Source: an uncultured Burkholderiales bacterium
GTDB lineage: Bacteria; Pseudomonadota; Gammaproteobacteria; Burkholderiales; Burkholderiaceae_C
Reading direction: 5' to 3'
Assembly (NCBI GenBank): GCA_903828695.1
Contig: CAIKNE010000009.1
Coordinates: 1-64,000 of the forward strand
DNA length: 64,000 nt
In this document: in pieces, positions 38,333-47,216 of the stretch
Numbering within the stretch: the stretch's first letter is position 1
How the letters are laid out: each line of letters opens with the position of its first letter
Notes under the pieces: model-generated
Told to the model about the DNA's origin: nothing
Databases searched by the model: none
What the model saw: only the letters and a program-made list of their open reading frames with translations
Translations under genes and position numbers: made by a program

Positions 38333-38357
38333 AAGCCCTGATGTTTCAGGGCTTTTT
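38333..38357 (+). terminator. Intrinsic terminator hairpin, T tract on the plus strand
   Basis: AAGCCCTGA (38333-38341) and TCAGGGCTT (38346-38354) form a perfect nine-pair stem around tgtt, with T's continuing to 38357. All neighbouring genes are on the minus strand, where the hairpin is preceded by A's and followed by no T tract. It may still end enoyl-CoA hydratase transcripts through structure, or it may stop antisense transcription. It separates the hydratase from mmsB. Confidence 0.6.
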
Positions 38358-38371
38358 GGACAAATGGGCTC

Positions 38372-39148
38372 TTACTTATTGATAAAAGCGGGCTTGCGTT
38401 TCTCAGTAAACGCGTTCATACCCTCTTTTTGGTCCTCTGTCCCAAAGGTGGAGTGGAATAAGCGGCGCTCAAAATGGATCCCCTCCGTTAAGGAGACTTC
38501 GTAAGCCCTGTTGACCGAATCTTTGGCCATCATGGTGATGGGAGAGGACATGGACGCGATCTTTTGAGCCGTTGCCAATGCGTCCACTATTAATTGATCG
38601 GCAGGGACGACGCGACTGACCAAGCCACTTCGCTCCGCTTCCTCAGCGTCCATCATTCGTCCAGTTAGCACCATCTCCATAGCCTTGGATTTGCCCACAA
38701 AGCGCGTCAGGCGTTGGGTTCCACCGGCACCGGGAATGGTTCCGATCGTAATTTCTGGTTGACCAAATTTAGCCGTATCCGCAGCAATAATAATGTCACA
38801 CATCATGGCCAATTCACACCCCCCGCCCAACGCATAACCGGCAACTGCTGCGATGGTTGGCTTTCTAAATTTAGTGATTCTTTCCCAAGTAGCGGTAATG
38901 AAGTCTGATTTATAGACATCCATGTACGACCAGTCCTTCATCACTTTAATATCCGCCCCTGCTGCGAAAGCCTTCTCACTGCCCGTCAGCACAACGACAG
39001 CAACATTCTCATCAAGCTCTAAGCTCTCGAGTGCGTGCGCTAACTCCCGGGTCAGATCGGGACTGAGCGCATTAAGCGCTTTGGGTCGGTTCAGGGTAAT
39101 GAGTGTTACTTTGCCGTGTGATTCAAGCAAAATATTTTCATAAGTCAT
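38372..39148 (-). CDS. Enoyl-CoA hydratase (crotonase)
   Basis: A 258-residue crotonase, the standard length. The oxyanion hole and first catalytic glutamate are in [20 protein letters not shown], the second glutamate in [33 protein letters not shown] and [11 protein letters not shown] complete the family pattern. The closest match by motif is the ECHS1/FadB1x type that hydrates short 2-enoyl-CoA including methacrylyl- and tiglyl-CoA. The ATG at 39148 has AAGGAA upstream and is preferred to an in-frame TTG at 39175. Confidence 0.94.
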   Translation of the reverse strand: MTYENILLESHGKVTLITLNRPKALNALSPDLTRELAHALESLELDENVAVVVLTGSEKAFAAGADIKVMKDWSYMDVYKSDFITATWERITKFRKPTIAAVAGYALGGGCELAMMCDIIIAADTAKFGQPEITIGTIPGAGGTQRLTRFVGKSKAMEMVLTGRMMDAEEAERSGLVSRVVPADQLIVDALATAQKIASMSSPITMMAKDSVNRAYEVSLTEGIHFERRLFHSTFGTEDQKEGMNAFTEKRKPAFINK

Positions 39149-39184
39149 GTTCAATTCCTTTTTGTATGATTTCAAAATAATAAG

Positions 39185-40261
39185 CTAACTAAACCGAACT
39201 GGGCTTTGGATCCAAGACCTTCCGTCACCGTCGTCTTTGATCATCCCGCGCTCTATAAATAAAGGATGTTGCATCGTCTCCTCTAGTGACAGCACTGGGG
39301 TGAAACAGCAATCAATACCGGTGAATTTTGTCTCCCAAAATTCACGCGTTTTGGATCCAATTAACTGCTGAACCGCTTCGTGCAGCGCTTGCGCATCCTC
39401 ACCTCCAATGACCTGTCCAAGAGACCAGTGCTTCTTGGACCACTCAGCTCGTTCAAGGGTCTCACAAAAGACCTCCCAAAACTTCAGCTCCAACGCTCCC
39501 AACGCAAACCAAGCCCCATCTTGTGATTGGTACAGGTTATAACAAGGGACACCGCCGTTCAACAAGTCCTCGCACGGCCCCAGTGCATGACCCAGATTAT
39601 GGACTGCTACCTGGGCTGTAACGTTGTGCGCTAACACCCCATCAGTCATCGATATGTCCACGATAGAGCCCTCCCCACTTCGCTGAGCTCTCCATAAGGC
39701 TGCCAAACAACCCATAGCCGCTGACACTGATCCGCCTAGAACATCTGCGATTTGAATATTAGGAAGGATGGGTCTTCCCTCTCGGTCTCTGAGTTGATCG
39801 AGTACCCCGGTGAGTGCCAAAGAATTAATATCATGACAAGCAAGGTTCTGCCAAGTACCACTCATCCCGTAACCCGTGATCGCACAGTAAACGAGCGAGG
39901 GATTAATCTTTAACAAAGCCTCAGGTCCCAAACCCAACCTATCCATAACGCCTGGGCGAAAACTCTCAATGACCAAATCTGCAGTTGCAACGAGCTGCAA
40001 AAAGGAGCTCTTATCCTCAGCGTTTTTTAAGTCTAAAAACACCACCTCTTTGTTAGCGTTGAAGGCTCTGTAAAAAACACTTGGTGTATTGCTCTCTTGC
40101 TCGTCCTTGGTTTGAAAAAAAAGACGTGCATAATCGCCAGCCCCCTTATCCTCGATCTTAATGACCCGGGCACCCATGCTGGCTAGATGCCAGGTACAAA
40201 CTGGACCGGGCAACAGACGCGTTAAGTCAATGATTTTGAGACCTGCGAGCGGCTTATTCAT
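39185..40261 (-). CDS. CaiB/BaiF family CoA-transferase
   Basis: A 358-residue family III CoA-transferase or alpha-methylacyl-CoA racemase. Seen are LKIIDLTRLLPGPVCTWHLA, MGARVIKIEDKGAGDYAR, NANKEVVFLDLKN and LVYCAITGYGMSG, followed by CHDINSLALTG where racemases keep a catalytic His and family III transferases an Asp. The length suits the racemase group. In a branched-chain cluster a 2-methylacyl-CoA racemase is plausible, but a CoA transfer between acids fits equally. It follows the Crp/Fnr gene by 15 bp and precedes the hydratase by 36 bp. Confidence 0.85.
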   Translation of the reverse strand: MNKPLAGLKIIDLTRLLPGPVCTWHLASMGARVIKIEDKGAGDYARLFFQTKDEQESNTPSVFYRAFNANKEVVFLDLKNAEDKSSFLQLVATADLVIESFRPGVMDRLGLGPEALLKINPSLVYCAITGYGMSGTWQNLACHDINSLALTGVLDQLRDREGRPILPNIQIADVLGGSVSAAMGCLAALWRAQRSGEGSIVDISMTDGVLAHNVTAQVAVHNLGHALGPCEDLLNGGVPCYNLYQSQDGAWFALGALELKFWEVFCETLERAEWSKKHWSLGQVIGGEDAQALHEAVQQLIGSKTREFWETKFTGIDCCFTPVLSLEETMQHPLFIERGMIKDDGDGRSWIQSPVRFS

Positions 40262-40276
40262 CGTTTTGGGTTGTGA

Positions 40277-40960
40277 TTACTTATCGGCGTCGGGAGACGT
40301 AAAGGTACTTAATTTACTTAAATCCAGTATATGAATTTCGCCGTAATGAACTTTTATTAAACCACACTCCTCCAATACCTTGAGCGCGCTGTTGACTCGC
40401 TGCCTTGATAAACCGGCTAATTGAGCGACCTCTTCTTGGGAAATCTTGATCATCAAAGCTTGTCCTGTGTACCAATCGGTGAACATAGCAGCCAAGGACC
40501 TAGCGACTCTGGCATCTACGTCCAGCAATCTCTCATTCTCCATGGCTCCGATAAATTGTCCCAACCTGTTGTTGAGTTGAGAGATTAAAAATCGGTTGAA
40601 AAAAATACTATGGTCAAGCAGCCATAAAAAAGTCGCCTTGGGCATCAAAGCCAACTGAGATTTACGCAGCGTGACCACATCATATCGCCTAGGCTCAATC
40701 TTTAGTAAGGAGCCCTCGCCAAACCAGGACCCAGGCGCCAACCCCAGCAAAGTAGTGGACTTACCGTTTGCAGCCACATTATTGATTTTTACAACCCCGC
40801 TGATCACGCCAAACCAGTGGTTAGCGACCTCCCCCCTGCGACAGACAAACCCGTCTGAGGGGATGACCCTGGTCTGCATGTCCCTGCGCACTTTATCTTG
40901 TTCATCCGCATTTAAACCGGTCATCCAAGGACTATTTTGAAATAAAACTTCGAGAGACAT
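40277..40960 (-). CDS. Crp/Fnr-family transcriptional regulator
   Basis: A 227-residue regulator with an N-terminal cyclic-nucleotide-binding-like beta-roll (VCRRGEVANHWFGVISGVVK, SWFGEGSLL) and a C-terminal winged helix with ISQEEVAQLAGLSRQRVNSA as recognition element. The cysteine cluster of Fnr is absent, so it does not look like an oxygen sensor, and the cAMP-contact residues of Crp are not clearly kept. The ATG at 40960 is chosen; a GTG four codons earlier is possible. It is divergent from the CoA ligase-liv operon with 56 bp between starts and heads the minus-strand branched-chain genes, so it probably controls one or both. Confidence 0.9.
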   Translation of the reverse strand: MSLEVLFQNSPWMTGLNADEQDKVRRDMQTRVIPSDGFVCRRGEVANHWFGVISGVVKINNVAANGKSTTLLGLAPGSWFGEGSLLKIEPRRYDVVTLRKSQLALMPKATFLWLLDHSIFFNRFLISQLNNRLGQFIGAMENERLLDVDARVARSLAAMFTDWYTGQALMIKISQEEVAQLAGLSRQRVNSALKVLEECGLIKVHYGEIHILDLSKLSTFTSPDADK

Positions 40961-40976
40961 CAGGGCTTCCACTAGT

Positions 40977-40994
40977 TTGTCGGTTGAATGACAA
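40977..40994. promoter_or_regulatory. Candidate Crp/Fnr-family operator
   Basis: TTGTC (40977-40981) and GACAA (40990-40994) are exact inverted repeats with an 8-bp spacer, so the inner TGTC-N8-GACA spans 16 bp, the geometry of Crp-class sites (TGTGA-N6-TCACA). It lies in the 56-bp gap between the divergent Crp/Fnr gene and the CoA ligase. An overlapping shorter repeat (GGTTG at 40982-40986, CAACC at 40992-40996) is also present. Confidence 0.5.
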
Positions 40995-41016
40995 CCATTT
41001 TACGTTCGAGAGGATT

Positions 41017-43008
41017 ATGATTAATTCAGTTCAACCATGTTACCAAACATACCCGTTCAAGCCACCTATGAATACCTCTGTAAACATGCTCACTTTCCCA
41101 AGATTACTGCTTGAGCATGCCAAGACCATCCCTAAAAGGCCGGCCTATAGGGAGAAGTACCTAGGGATTTGGCAGGTAACGAGTTGGGAGAGCAATTTAG
41201 AACAAATCAAGCAACTCGCTTGTGGACTGGCCTCGGCCGGCTTTAAGCGCGGAATGAATTTGGCCGTCATTGGCGATAACCGCCCCCAACTCTACCAAGC
41301 CATGGTCGCGGCTCAGTGCTTGGGGGGAGTACCCGTTCCGCTTTATCAAGACGCAGTTGCAGCGGAAATGGTTCACGTCCTGAACGATGCATCTATATCC
41401 TTTGCCATTGTTGAAGACCAAGAACAAGTTGATAAGTTACTGGAAATCAAAGATCAAGTACCCCATTTAAAAGTTATTATTTATGAAGATCCGAAGGGTT
41501 TGAAGGACTACGTTCAAAGCTTCCTTCATTCGTATAAACAGATCCAAACTGCGGGTGAGATTTTCCTTGAGGAACATCCCGAGTTTTTTATCACAGAGTT
41601 AGAAGTTGGCAAGGCTGATGATCTGTCCGTTATCTTATACACCTCAGGTACAACTGGCAAACCCAAAGGCGTAGCCCACACACACCAAAACTTTATCCGG
41701 GCAGGACAAAACAGCTCCAAGTTTGACCACTTAAACTATAAGGACGACATCTTGGCTTACCTCCCCATGGCTTGGGTGGGGGATCATTTGTTTTCCTTTG
41801 CCCAGGCCATGGTGACGGGTCTAACGGTTAACTGCCCAGAATCAAAAGAAACCGTTATGGCAGATATGCGTGAGATAGGGCCTAGCTATTATTTTGCTCC
41901 GCCCCGTATATTTGAGAGCCTGCTCACGCAAGTGACCATTCGCATGGAAGATGCTGGGGCACTCAAACGTAAACTTTTCGAGCTTGCAATGAATGTTGCC
42001 AAGCGCGTGGGCAGTGATATCTTGGATGGGCATGAAGTCAGTTTGTTAGATAGAGTAAGTTATTCATTTTTTAATCTTACGATTTATGCCCCCCTGCGAA
42101 ATGCGCTCGGGATGAGCAAGATTAGGGTGGCTTACACGGCAGGCGAGGCTATTGGACCCGATTTATTTCGTTTCTACAGATCTATTGGAGTCAACCTTAA
42201 ACAGTTCTACGGTCAAACGGAGACCTGTGCGTACGTTTGTCTGCAGCCCGATGGCCAAGTGAAATATGACTCTGTCGGTATAGCAGCACCTGGTATAGAG
42301 ATCAAATTAGCACCCTCAGGTGAGGTGTTGGTGAAGGGCGTGAGCGTGATGCAAGGCTACTTTCAAAAGCCAGAAGCTACCGCGGAGTCCATGGATTTTG
42401 AGGGCTACTTTCACACTGGAGATGCCGGCATTATTGACAAAGATGGCCACCTTCGGATCATTGATAGAGCCAAAGATGTTGGCAAGATGGCAAACGGAAA
42501 ACTCTTTGCTCCCAAATATATTGAAAACAAATTAAAGTTCTTCCCCTTTATCAAGGAGGCAGTGGTGTTTGGGGATGGCAAAGATGCCATCATGACATTT
42601 ATCAACATCGATTTTGATGCTATCGCTAACTGGGCTGAGCGAAGGCATATTGCTTTTGCCGGCTATATAGACTTGGCCTCTAAAGTTGAGGTTTACAAGA
42701 TGATCGGTGAGTGCATCCATAAAGTAAATATTGATCTAGCTGCTGATGAAATGCTTAGTCACGCTCAGATCGCAAGATTCTTGGTACTTCATAAAGAGTT
42801 AGATCCAGATGATGATGAACTGACAAGAACCAGAAAGGTGCGTCGCGGTTTTATCGCAGAAAAGTATGCACCGCTATTAGACGCACTGTACGCAGGACTT
42901 AGCGAACAATACATTGAAACAAAAGTGAAATTCGAGGACGGTCGAGACGGTAGCATCAGCGCCACCGTTCAAATTCATGACGCCACTACAGTGAAGGGGG
43001 GCGTATGA
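41017..43008 (+). CDS. Long-chain-type acyl-CoA synthetase (AMP-forming)
   Basis: A 663-residue adenylate-forming enzyme activating a carboxylate to its CoA ester. The P-loop is VILYTSGTTGKPKGVAHTHQ, the A5 motif LKQFYGQTETCAYVC, A7 GYFHTGDAGIIDKDGHLRII, and A8 DRAKDVGKMANGKLFAPKYI. Size and motifs place it with FadD15/long-chain synthetases rather than acetyl-CoA synthetase. The ATG at 41017 has GAGAGG just upstream; an in-frame TTG at 40984 would overlap the operator. The stop overlaps livG by 4 bp, making it the first gene of the importer operon. In this setting the ligase probably traps the imported acid. Confidence 0.9.
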   Translation: MINSVQPCYQTYPFKPPMNTSVNMLTFPRLLLEHAKTIPKRPAYREKYLGIWQVTSWESNLEQIKQLACGLASAGFKRGMNLAVIGDNRPQLYQAMVAAQCLGGVPVPLYQDAVAAEMVHVLNDASISFAIVEDQEQVDKLLEIKDQVPHLKVIIYEDPKGLKDYVQSFLHSYKQIQTAGEIFLEEHPEFFITELEVGKADDLSVILYTSGTTGKPKGVAHTHQNFIRAGQNSSKFDHLNYKDDILAYLPMAWVGDHLFSFAQAMVTGLTVNCPESKETVMADMREIGPSYYFAPPRIFESLLTQVTIRMEDAGALKRKLFELAMNVAKRVGSDILDGHEVSLLDRVSYSFFNLTIYAPLRNALGMSKIRVAYTAGEAIGPDLFRFYRSIGVNLKQFYGQTETCAYVCLQPDGQVKYDSVGIAAPGIEIKLAPSGEVLVKGVSVMQGYFQKPEATAESMDFEGYFHTGDAGIIDKDGHLRIIDRAKDVGKMANGKLFAPKYIENKLKFFPFIKEAVVFGDGKDAIMTFINIDFDAIANWAERRHIAFAGYIDLASKVEVYKMIGECIHKVNIDLAADEMLSHAQIARFLVLHKELDPDDDELTRTRKVRRGFIAEKYAPLLDALYAGLSEQYIETKVKFEDGRDGSISATVQIHDATTVKGGV

Positions 43009-43802
43009 GCACCAACTCAGTCCAGCTCACAGAGCCAAATACGGTCTTAAGATTAGAGAGTATTTCCCTCTCCTTTGGAGGGGTCAAGGCGCTTACAGAT
43101 ATTTCATTCGATGTGCATGAGCATGAGATTCGCTCCATCATTGGTCCCAATGGTGCCGGCAAAAGCTCTATGCTCAATGTGATCAACGGTGTTTACCACC
43201 CGCAAGCTGGAAATATTTATTTCCGCGGAGAAATGCGCAAACGCATGGACACATCCGAGGCTGCTCGTCAAGGCATTGCCAGAACTTTCCAAAATATCGC
43301 ACTCTTCAAAGGTATGACAGTGCTCGACAACATCATGACGGGTAGAAATACGCACATGAAGAGTGGCTTCATCAGTAACGCCCTGTGGATGGGTAAGGCA
43401 AGAAATGAAGAGGAGCTGAACCGCCATAAGGTAGAAGAGGTCATAGATTTTTTAGAAATTCAACATATTCGCAAAACACCGGTGGGCAAACTCCCCTACG
43501 GACTCCAAAAAAGGGTGGAGCTTGCTAGAGCTTTAGCCGCAGAGCCGTCCCTGCTCTTACTCGATGAGCCTATGGCTGGAATGAATGTTGAAGAAAAACA
43601 GGATATGTGCCGCTTCATTCTTGAGGTGAATCAACAATACGGAGTCACCATTGTCTTAATCGAGCATGATATGGGAGTGGTCATGGATATATCGGACAGA
43701 GTGGTAGTTCTTGATTACGGTAAAAAGATTGGTGATGGATTACCAAATGAGGTCAAAAATAATCCAGAAGTCATTAGCGCCTACCTAGGCACTGGCCACT
43801 AA
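43005..43802 (+). CDS. livG: Branched-chain-type ABC transporter ATP-binding protein LivG
   Basis: A 265-residue ATPase with Walker A GPNGAGKSSMLNVINGVY, signature LPYGLQKRVELARALAAEP, Walker B LLLLDEPMAGMN and H-loop LIEHDMGVVMDIS. The EPMAGMN after Walker B is typical of LivG. It is translationally coupled to the CoA ligase (ATGA) and followed by the two permeases. The substrate of this importer may be branched-chain amino acids or a carboxylic acid; the flanking CoA ligases favour the latter. Confidence 0.95.
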   Translation: MSTNSVQLTEPNTVLRLESISLSFGGVKALTDISFDVHEHEIRSIIGPNGAGKSSMLNVINGVYHPQAGNIYFRGEMRKRMDTSEAARQGIARTFQNIALFKGMTVLDNIMTGRNTHMKSGFISNALWMGKARNEEELNRHKVEEVIDFLEIQHIRKTPVGKLPYGLQKRVELARALAAEPSLLLLDEPMAGMNVEEKQDMCRFILEVNQQYGVTIVLIEHDMGVVMDISDRVVVLDYGKKIGDGLPNEVKNNPEVISAYLGTGH

Positions 43803-43825
43803 AAGCCATCAACAGGAAATCAGTA

Positions 43826-44740
43826 ATGCAGTTCTTTATAGAAATCGTGATCAACGGAATCCTCTCTGGATTGATGTACTCACTGGTAGCGCTTGGATTT
43901 GTTCTCATTTTCAAGGCCTCAGGGGTACTTAACTTTGCCCAAGGGGCTATGGTCTATTCCTCTGCACTCGCAGTGGTCGGTTTTATTGACCAAGGTCTAC
44001 CCATGTGGCTTGCGATTCTTGGAGCCTTCGCGTTCATGGTGATCATTGGTATTTGCACAGAAAAGTTTGTGCTCAGTAAGTTGGTTAACCAACCCCCCAT
44101 TACCTTATTTATGGCAACCATTGGACTCAGCTTCTTCTTAGACGGTCTCTCACCCATTCTATTTGGCACTGAGGTACGGCCCATCAATTTGGGGATCGTA
44201 GATGAGCCTATCCAATCCGTCATGGACTTGACAGGAATTGGCATCTCTAAACTCGATTTATTTTCATCTGGAATCATTATTGTTTTGGTCATTTTGCTAG
44301 CACTTCTGTTTCAATTCACAAAAGTAGGACGAGCACTTCGTGCCGTAGCAGATGACCATCAAGCAGCTTTATCGCTGGGCATTCCATTGGAAAATATTTG
44401 GGCAATTGTTTGGGGAATTGCTGGATTTGTAGCCTTGGTGGCGGGTTTGCTCTGGGGGTCAAGGAACGGTGTTCAGTATGCACTCTCGCTCACCGCCCTT
44501 AAAGCTTTACCCGTTTTGATATTAGGCGGATTCACCTCTGTACCCGGTGCTATTGTTGGAGGAGTCATTATTGGGGTCTCAGAGGGTTTAGCCGAAATTT
44601 ATATTCCGCCCGTTCTACAAGACGCGTTTGGTGGAAACTTCGGGGGGATCGAAAGCTGGTTTCCCTATATATTCGCCCTCCTATTCTTACTCGTAAGACG
44701 AGAAGGCTTATTTGGCGAAAAACATATTGACCGCGTCTAA
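43826..44740 (+). CDS. livH: Branched-chain-type ABC transporter permease LivH
   Basis: A 304-residue inner-membrane protein with about eight hydrophobic segments. It begins FFIEIVINGILSGLMYSLVA and includes FKASGVLNFAQGAMVYSSAL, both typical of LivH, and the cytoplasmic coupling motif TKVGRALRAVADDHQAALSL. It forms the channel with LivM. A charged tail follows the last helix. The gene starts 23 bp after livG. Confidence 0.94.
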   Translation: MQFFIEIVINGILSGLMYSLVALGFVLIFKASGVLNFAQGAMVYSSALAVVGFIDQGLPMWLAILGAFAFMVIIGICTEKFVLSKLVNQPPITLFMATIGLSFFLDGLSPILFGTEVRPINLGIVDEPIQSVMDLTGIGISKLDLFSSGIIIVLVILLALLFQFTKVGRALRAVADDHQAALSLGIPLENIWAIVWGIAGFVALVAGLLWGSRNGVQYALSLTALKALPVLILGGFTSVPGAIVGGVIIGVSEGLAEIYIPPVLQDAFGGNFGGIESWFPYIFALLFLLVRREGLFGEKHIDRV

Positions 44741-44749
44741 GGAATAACA

Positions 44750-45826
44750 ATGCTCTACCGTGAAGCCGGTCAATTTAAGACCACCTACAAAGCTGATAGT
44801 CAGATTTTTCCGATTCTTCAAGATCGAATTGGGATGATGATTTTGCTCGTTATCGCAGCCGTGTGTGTACCGCTTTTGGCCAGTGAATACTGGATCAATG
44901 CAATTTTGATTCCGTTTCTCATCTTCTCACTTGCCACTCTGGGGCTTAATTTCCTAACCGGCTACGCCGGTCAACTCTCGCTTGGATCTGCAGCGTTTAT
45001 GGCTGTAGGAGCTTATGCGACCTATAACTTTCAACTCCGCATCGAGGGTATCCCTTTCATTCTCTCGTTCATATTAGGCGGTCTAAGTGCTGCAATGGTT
45101 GGGATCTTGTTTGGACTCCCGTCCCTGCGTATAAAGGGCTTTTACTTAGCTGTGGCCTCCTTGGCCGCCCAGTTCTTCGTGGTTTGGTGCCTAACAAAGT
45201 TTCCTTGGTTCTCAAACAACAGCTCCTCTGGTGTCATCAGTGCACAAACCCCCCGCCTATTTGGATTTGCATTTGATACGCCGGTGACCAAGTATTTGTT
45301 GGTACTATTTATTGTTGCTGGCTTGGCATTGGTTGGAAAAAACTTAGTGCGCTCCTCTACAGGACGCGCTTGGATGGCGGTCAGGGACATGGACGTTGCA
45401 GCAGAAGTGATTGGCATACCCCTCATGAAAACCAAACTCATGGCCTTTGCCATTAGCTCCTTTTACTGCGGAATTGCAGGCGCTTTATATGCTTACTGCT
45501 ATTTAGGTAGCGTCGAGCCCGATGGGTTTTCACTTGATTTATCGTTCAAAATTTTGTTCATGGTGATTATTGGTGGAGTAGGTAGTATTTTGGGGAATTT
45601 CTTGGGCGCTGCTTTTATCTTGTTATTACCGATTTTGCTGGACATCACTCTTCCCTTTATTTCGCAATTGCTGCATCTACACATTAGCAACTCCGCTGTC
45701 TCGCATATTCAATTAATGGTATTTGGTTCATTAATTATTTTCTTTTTGATTGTTGAACCGCATGGGTTGGCCAGACTTTGGCAAATTTGCAAAGAAAAGC
45801 TAAGACTTTGGCCCTTTCCGTACTAA
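44750..45826 (+). CDS. livM: Branched-chain-type ABC transporter permease LivM
   Basis: A 358-residue permease. Hydrophobic segments run through the protein, with the LivM motifs LGLNFLTGYAGQLSLGSAAF near residue 70 and the coupling helix STGRAWMAVRDMDVAAEVIG. The C-terminal half has FMVIIGGVGSILGNFLGAAF. It starts 9 bp after livH. The length is near that of short LivM proteins lacking the long N-terminal extension of E. coli. Confidence 0.94.
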   Translation: MLYREAGQFKTTYKADSQIFPILQDRIGMMILLVIAAVCVPLLASEYWINAILIPFLIFSLATLGLNFLTGYAGQLSLGSAAFMAVGAYATYNFQLRIEGIPFILSFILGGLSAAMVGILFGLPSLRIKGFYLAVASLAAQFFVVWCLTKFPWFSNNSSSGVISAQTPRLFGFAFDTPVTKYLLVLFIVAGLALVGKNLVRSSTGRAWMAVRDMDVAAEVIGIPLMKTKLMAFAISSFYCGIAGALYAYCYLGSVEPDGFSLDLSFKILFMVIIGGVGSILGNFLGAAFILLLPILLDITLPFISQLLHLHISNSAVSHIQLMVFGSLIIFFLIVEPHGLARLWQICKEKLRLWPFPY

Positions 45827-45870
45827 GCACACATTTTTTACTAGAAGTGATAAACCAAGGAGATAAAACT

Positions 45871-47199
45871 ATGAAACCTATCCAAACCTCAGTCTTTGGG
45901 GCAATCTTGCTCGCGCTGGCATCGCTATGCAGTGTTTACCCACTGCAAGCACAAGCAGAGGATCAATTTGTTTCAATCCCAAGTTTCCGTATTGGACCTT
46001 ACGGGCAAAATGGTCAATCGTTTTACGGTGGCTTTATCGATTACTTGAGCTATTTGAACTTAAAGACTGGAGGCGTCAACGGCGTCAAATTTGCATGGGA
46101 AGAATGTGAAACGGAATACAACAACGCCAAAGGTGTTGAATGCTACGAGCGACTAAAAGGTAACTCTGGTACTTCTAAAGGCACCGCTATCCACGTCATG
46201 TCAACTGGCATTTCTTATTCCATTTTGGATAAAACGCAAACCGATAAAGTCCCCTTGATCATGATGGGCTATGGCCGAACAGATGCCGTCGATGGTTCTG
46301 TGTTCCCGTACGCATTTCCGTTGGTGACGACCTATCAGATGCAGGCCTCTGCTATTGTTAAATTCTTAGCTCAAAATAACGGTGGCTCCTTAGCGGGTAA
46401 GAAAATTGTTTATCTCTACCATGACTCAGCATACGGTAAAGAACCCATCGTGGCTCTAGAAGCAGAAAGCAAGATCAATCAGTTCAAGTTAACGGAAATA
46501 CCTGTTGCGCATCCTGGTAACGAACAAGGGACGCAGTGGTTGAAAATTCGTGAAGAAAATCCGGATTATGTGATTTTCTGGGGCTGGGGGGTTATGAACC
46601 AAACAGCGCTTAAAGCGGCTCAAAAGGTTGGGTTTCCGCGCGAAAAGATTATTGGCTCTTGGTGGGCGGGGTCTGAGGAGGATGTCGGTCCAGCAGGGGA
46701 TGCAGCTAAAGGATATATGAGCGCCACGTGGAATGTGGCTGGAAAAAATGTACCCATCATTGCAGACATCGACAAAGTCGTTTACGGAGCTGGCAAAGGC
46801 AATATTTCCGATAGAGCCAAAATTGGCACCATTCTTTATAACCGCGGTGTTTCAGCAGCCATCGTCACGGTTGAAGCTGTGCGTCTGGCACAAAACAAGT
46901 ACGGCAAGGGCAAGGTTGTGACGGGTGAGCAAATGCGCTGGGCCTTCGAGAACCTCAACATCAACAATGCACAGTTGGCTAGCCTAGGTGCTACCGGTCT
47001 TTTGCCCGAGATTAAAACATCTTGTGAAAACCATGAGGGTTCCGGAAAAATTAAGATTCAGCAATGGGACGGCTCCAAATGGGTACTTGTGTCCGACTGG
47101 ATTGAAGGTAATAAAAACCTCATCCATCCGCTTTTTAAGGCTTCTGCAAAAGAATATGCTAAAGAGAAAAACATAACACCCGCCTGCCTCAAGAGCTAA
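45871..47199 (+). CDS. Periplasmic substrate-binding protein of the liv-type ABC importer
   Basis: A 442-residue type I periplasmic binding protein. A Sec signal peptide MKPIQTSVFGAILLALASL ends near AQA-ED. The mature part begins FVSIPSFRIGPYGQNGQSFY and contains KIVYLYHDSAYGKEPIVALE, a Rossmann-like lobe. At 442 residues it is longer than LivJ (367), and it belongs to the group found with CoA ligases in betaproteobacteria rather than to classical LivJ/LivK. The ATG at 45871 has AAGGAG upstream; an upstream in-frame start would overlap livM and lack a signal peptide. Confidence 0.92.
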   Translation: MKPIQTSVFGAILLALASLCSVYPLQAQAEDQFVSIPSFRIGPYGQNGQSFYGGFIDYLSYLNLKTGGVNGVKFAWEECETEYNNAKGVECYERLKGNSGTSKGTAIHVMSTGISYSILDKTQTDKVPLIMMGYGRTDAVDGSVFPYAFPLVTTYQMQASAIVKFLAQNNGGSLAGKKIVYLYHDSAYGKEPIVALEAESKINQFKLTEIPVAHPGNEQGTQWLKIREENPDYVIFWGWGVMNQTALKAAQKVGFPREKIIGSWWAGSEEDVGPAGDAAKGYMSATWNVAGKNVPIIADIDKVVYGAGKGNISDRAKIGTILYNRGVSAAIVTVEAVRLAQNKYGKGKVVTGEQMRWAFENLNINNAQLASLGATGLLPEIKTSCENHEGSGKIKIQQWDGSKWVLVSDWIEGNKNLIHPLFKASAKEYAKEKNITPACLKS

Positions 47200-47216
47200 T
47201 TCAATTAGGTACGTAT

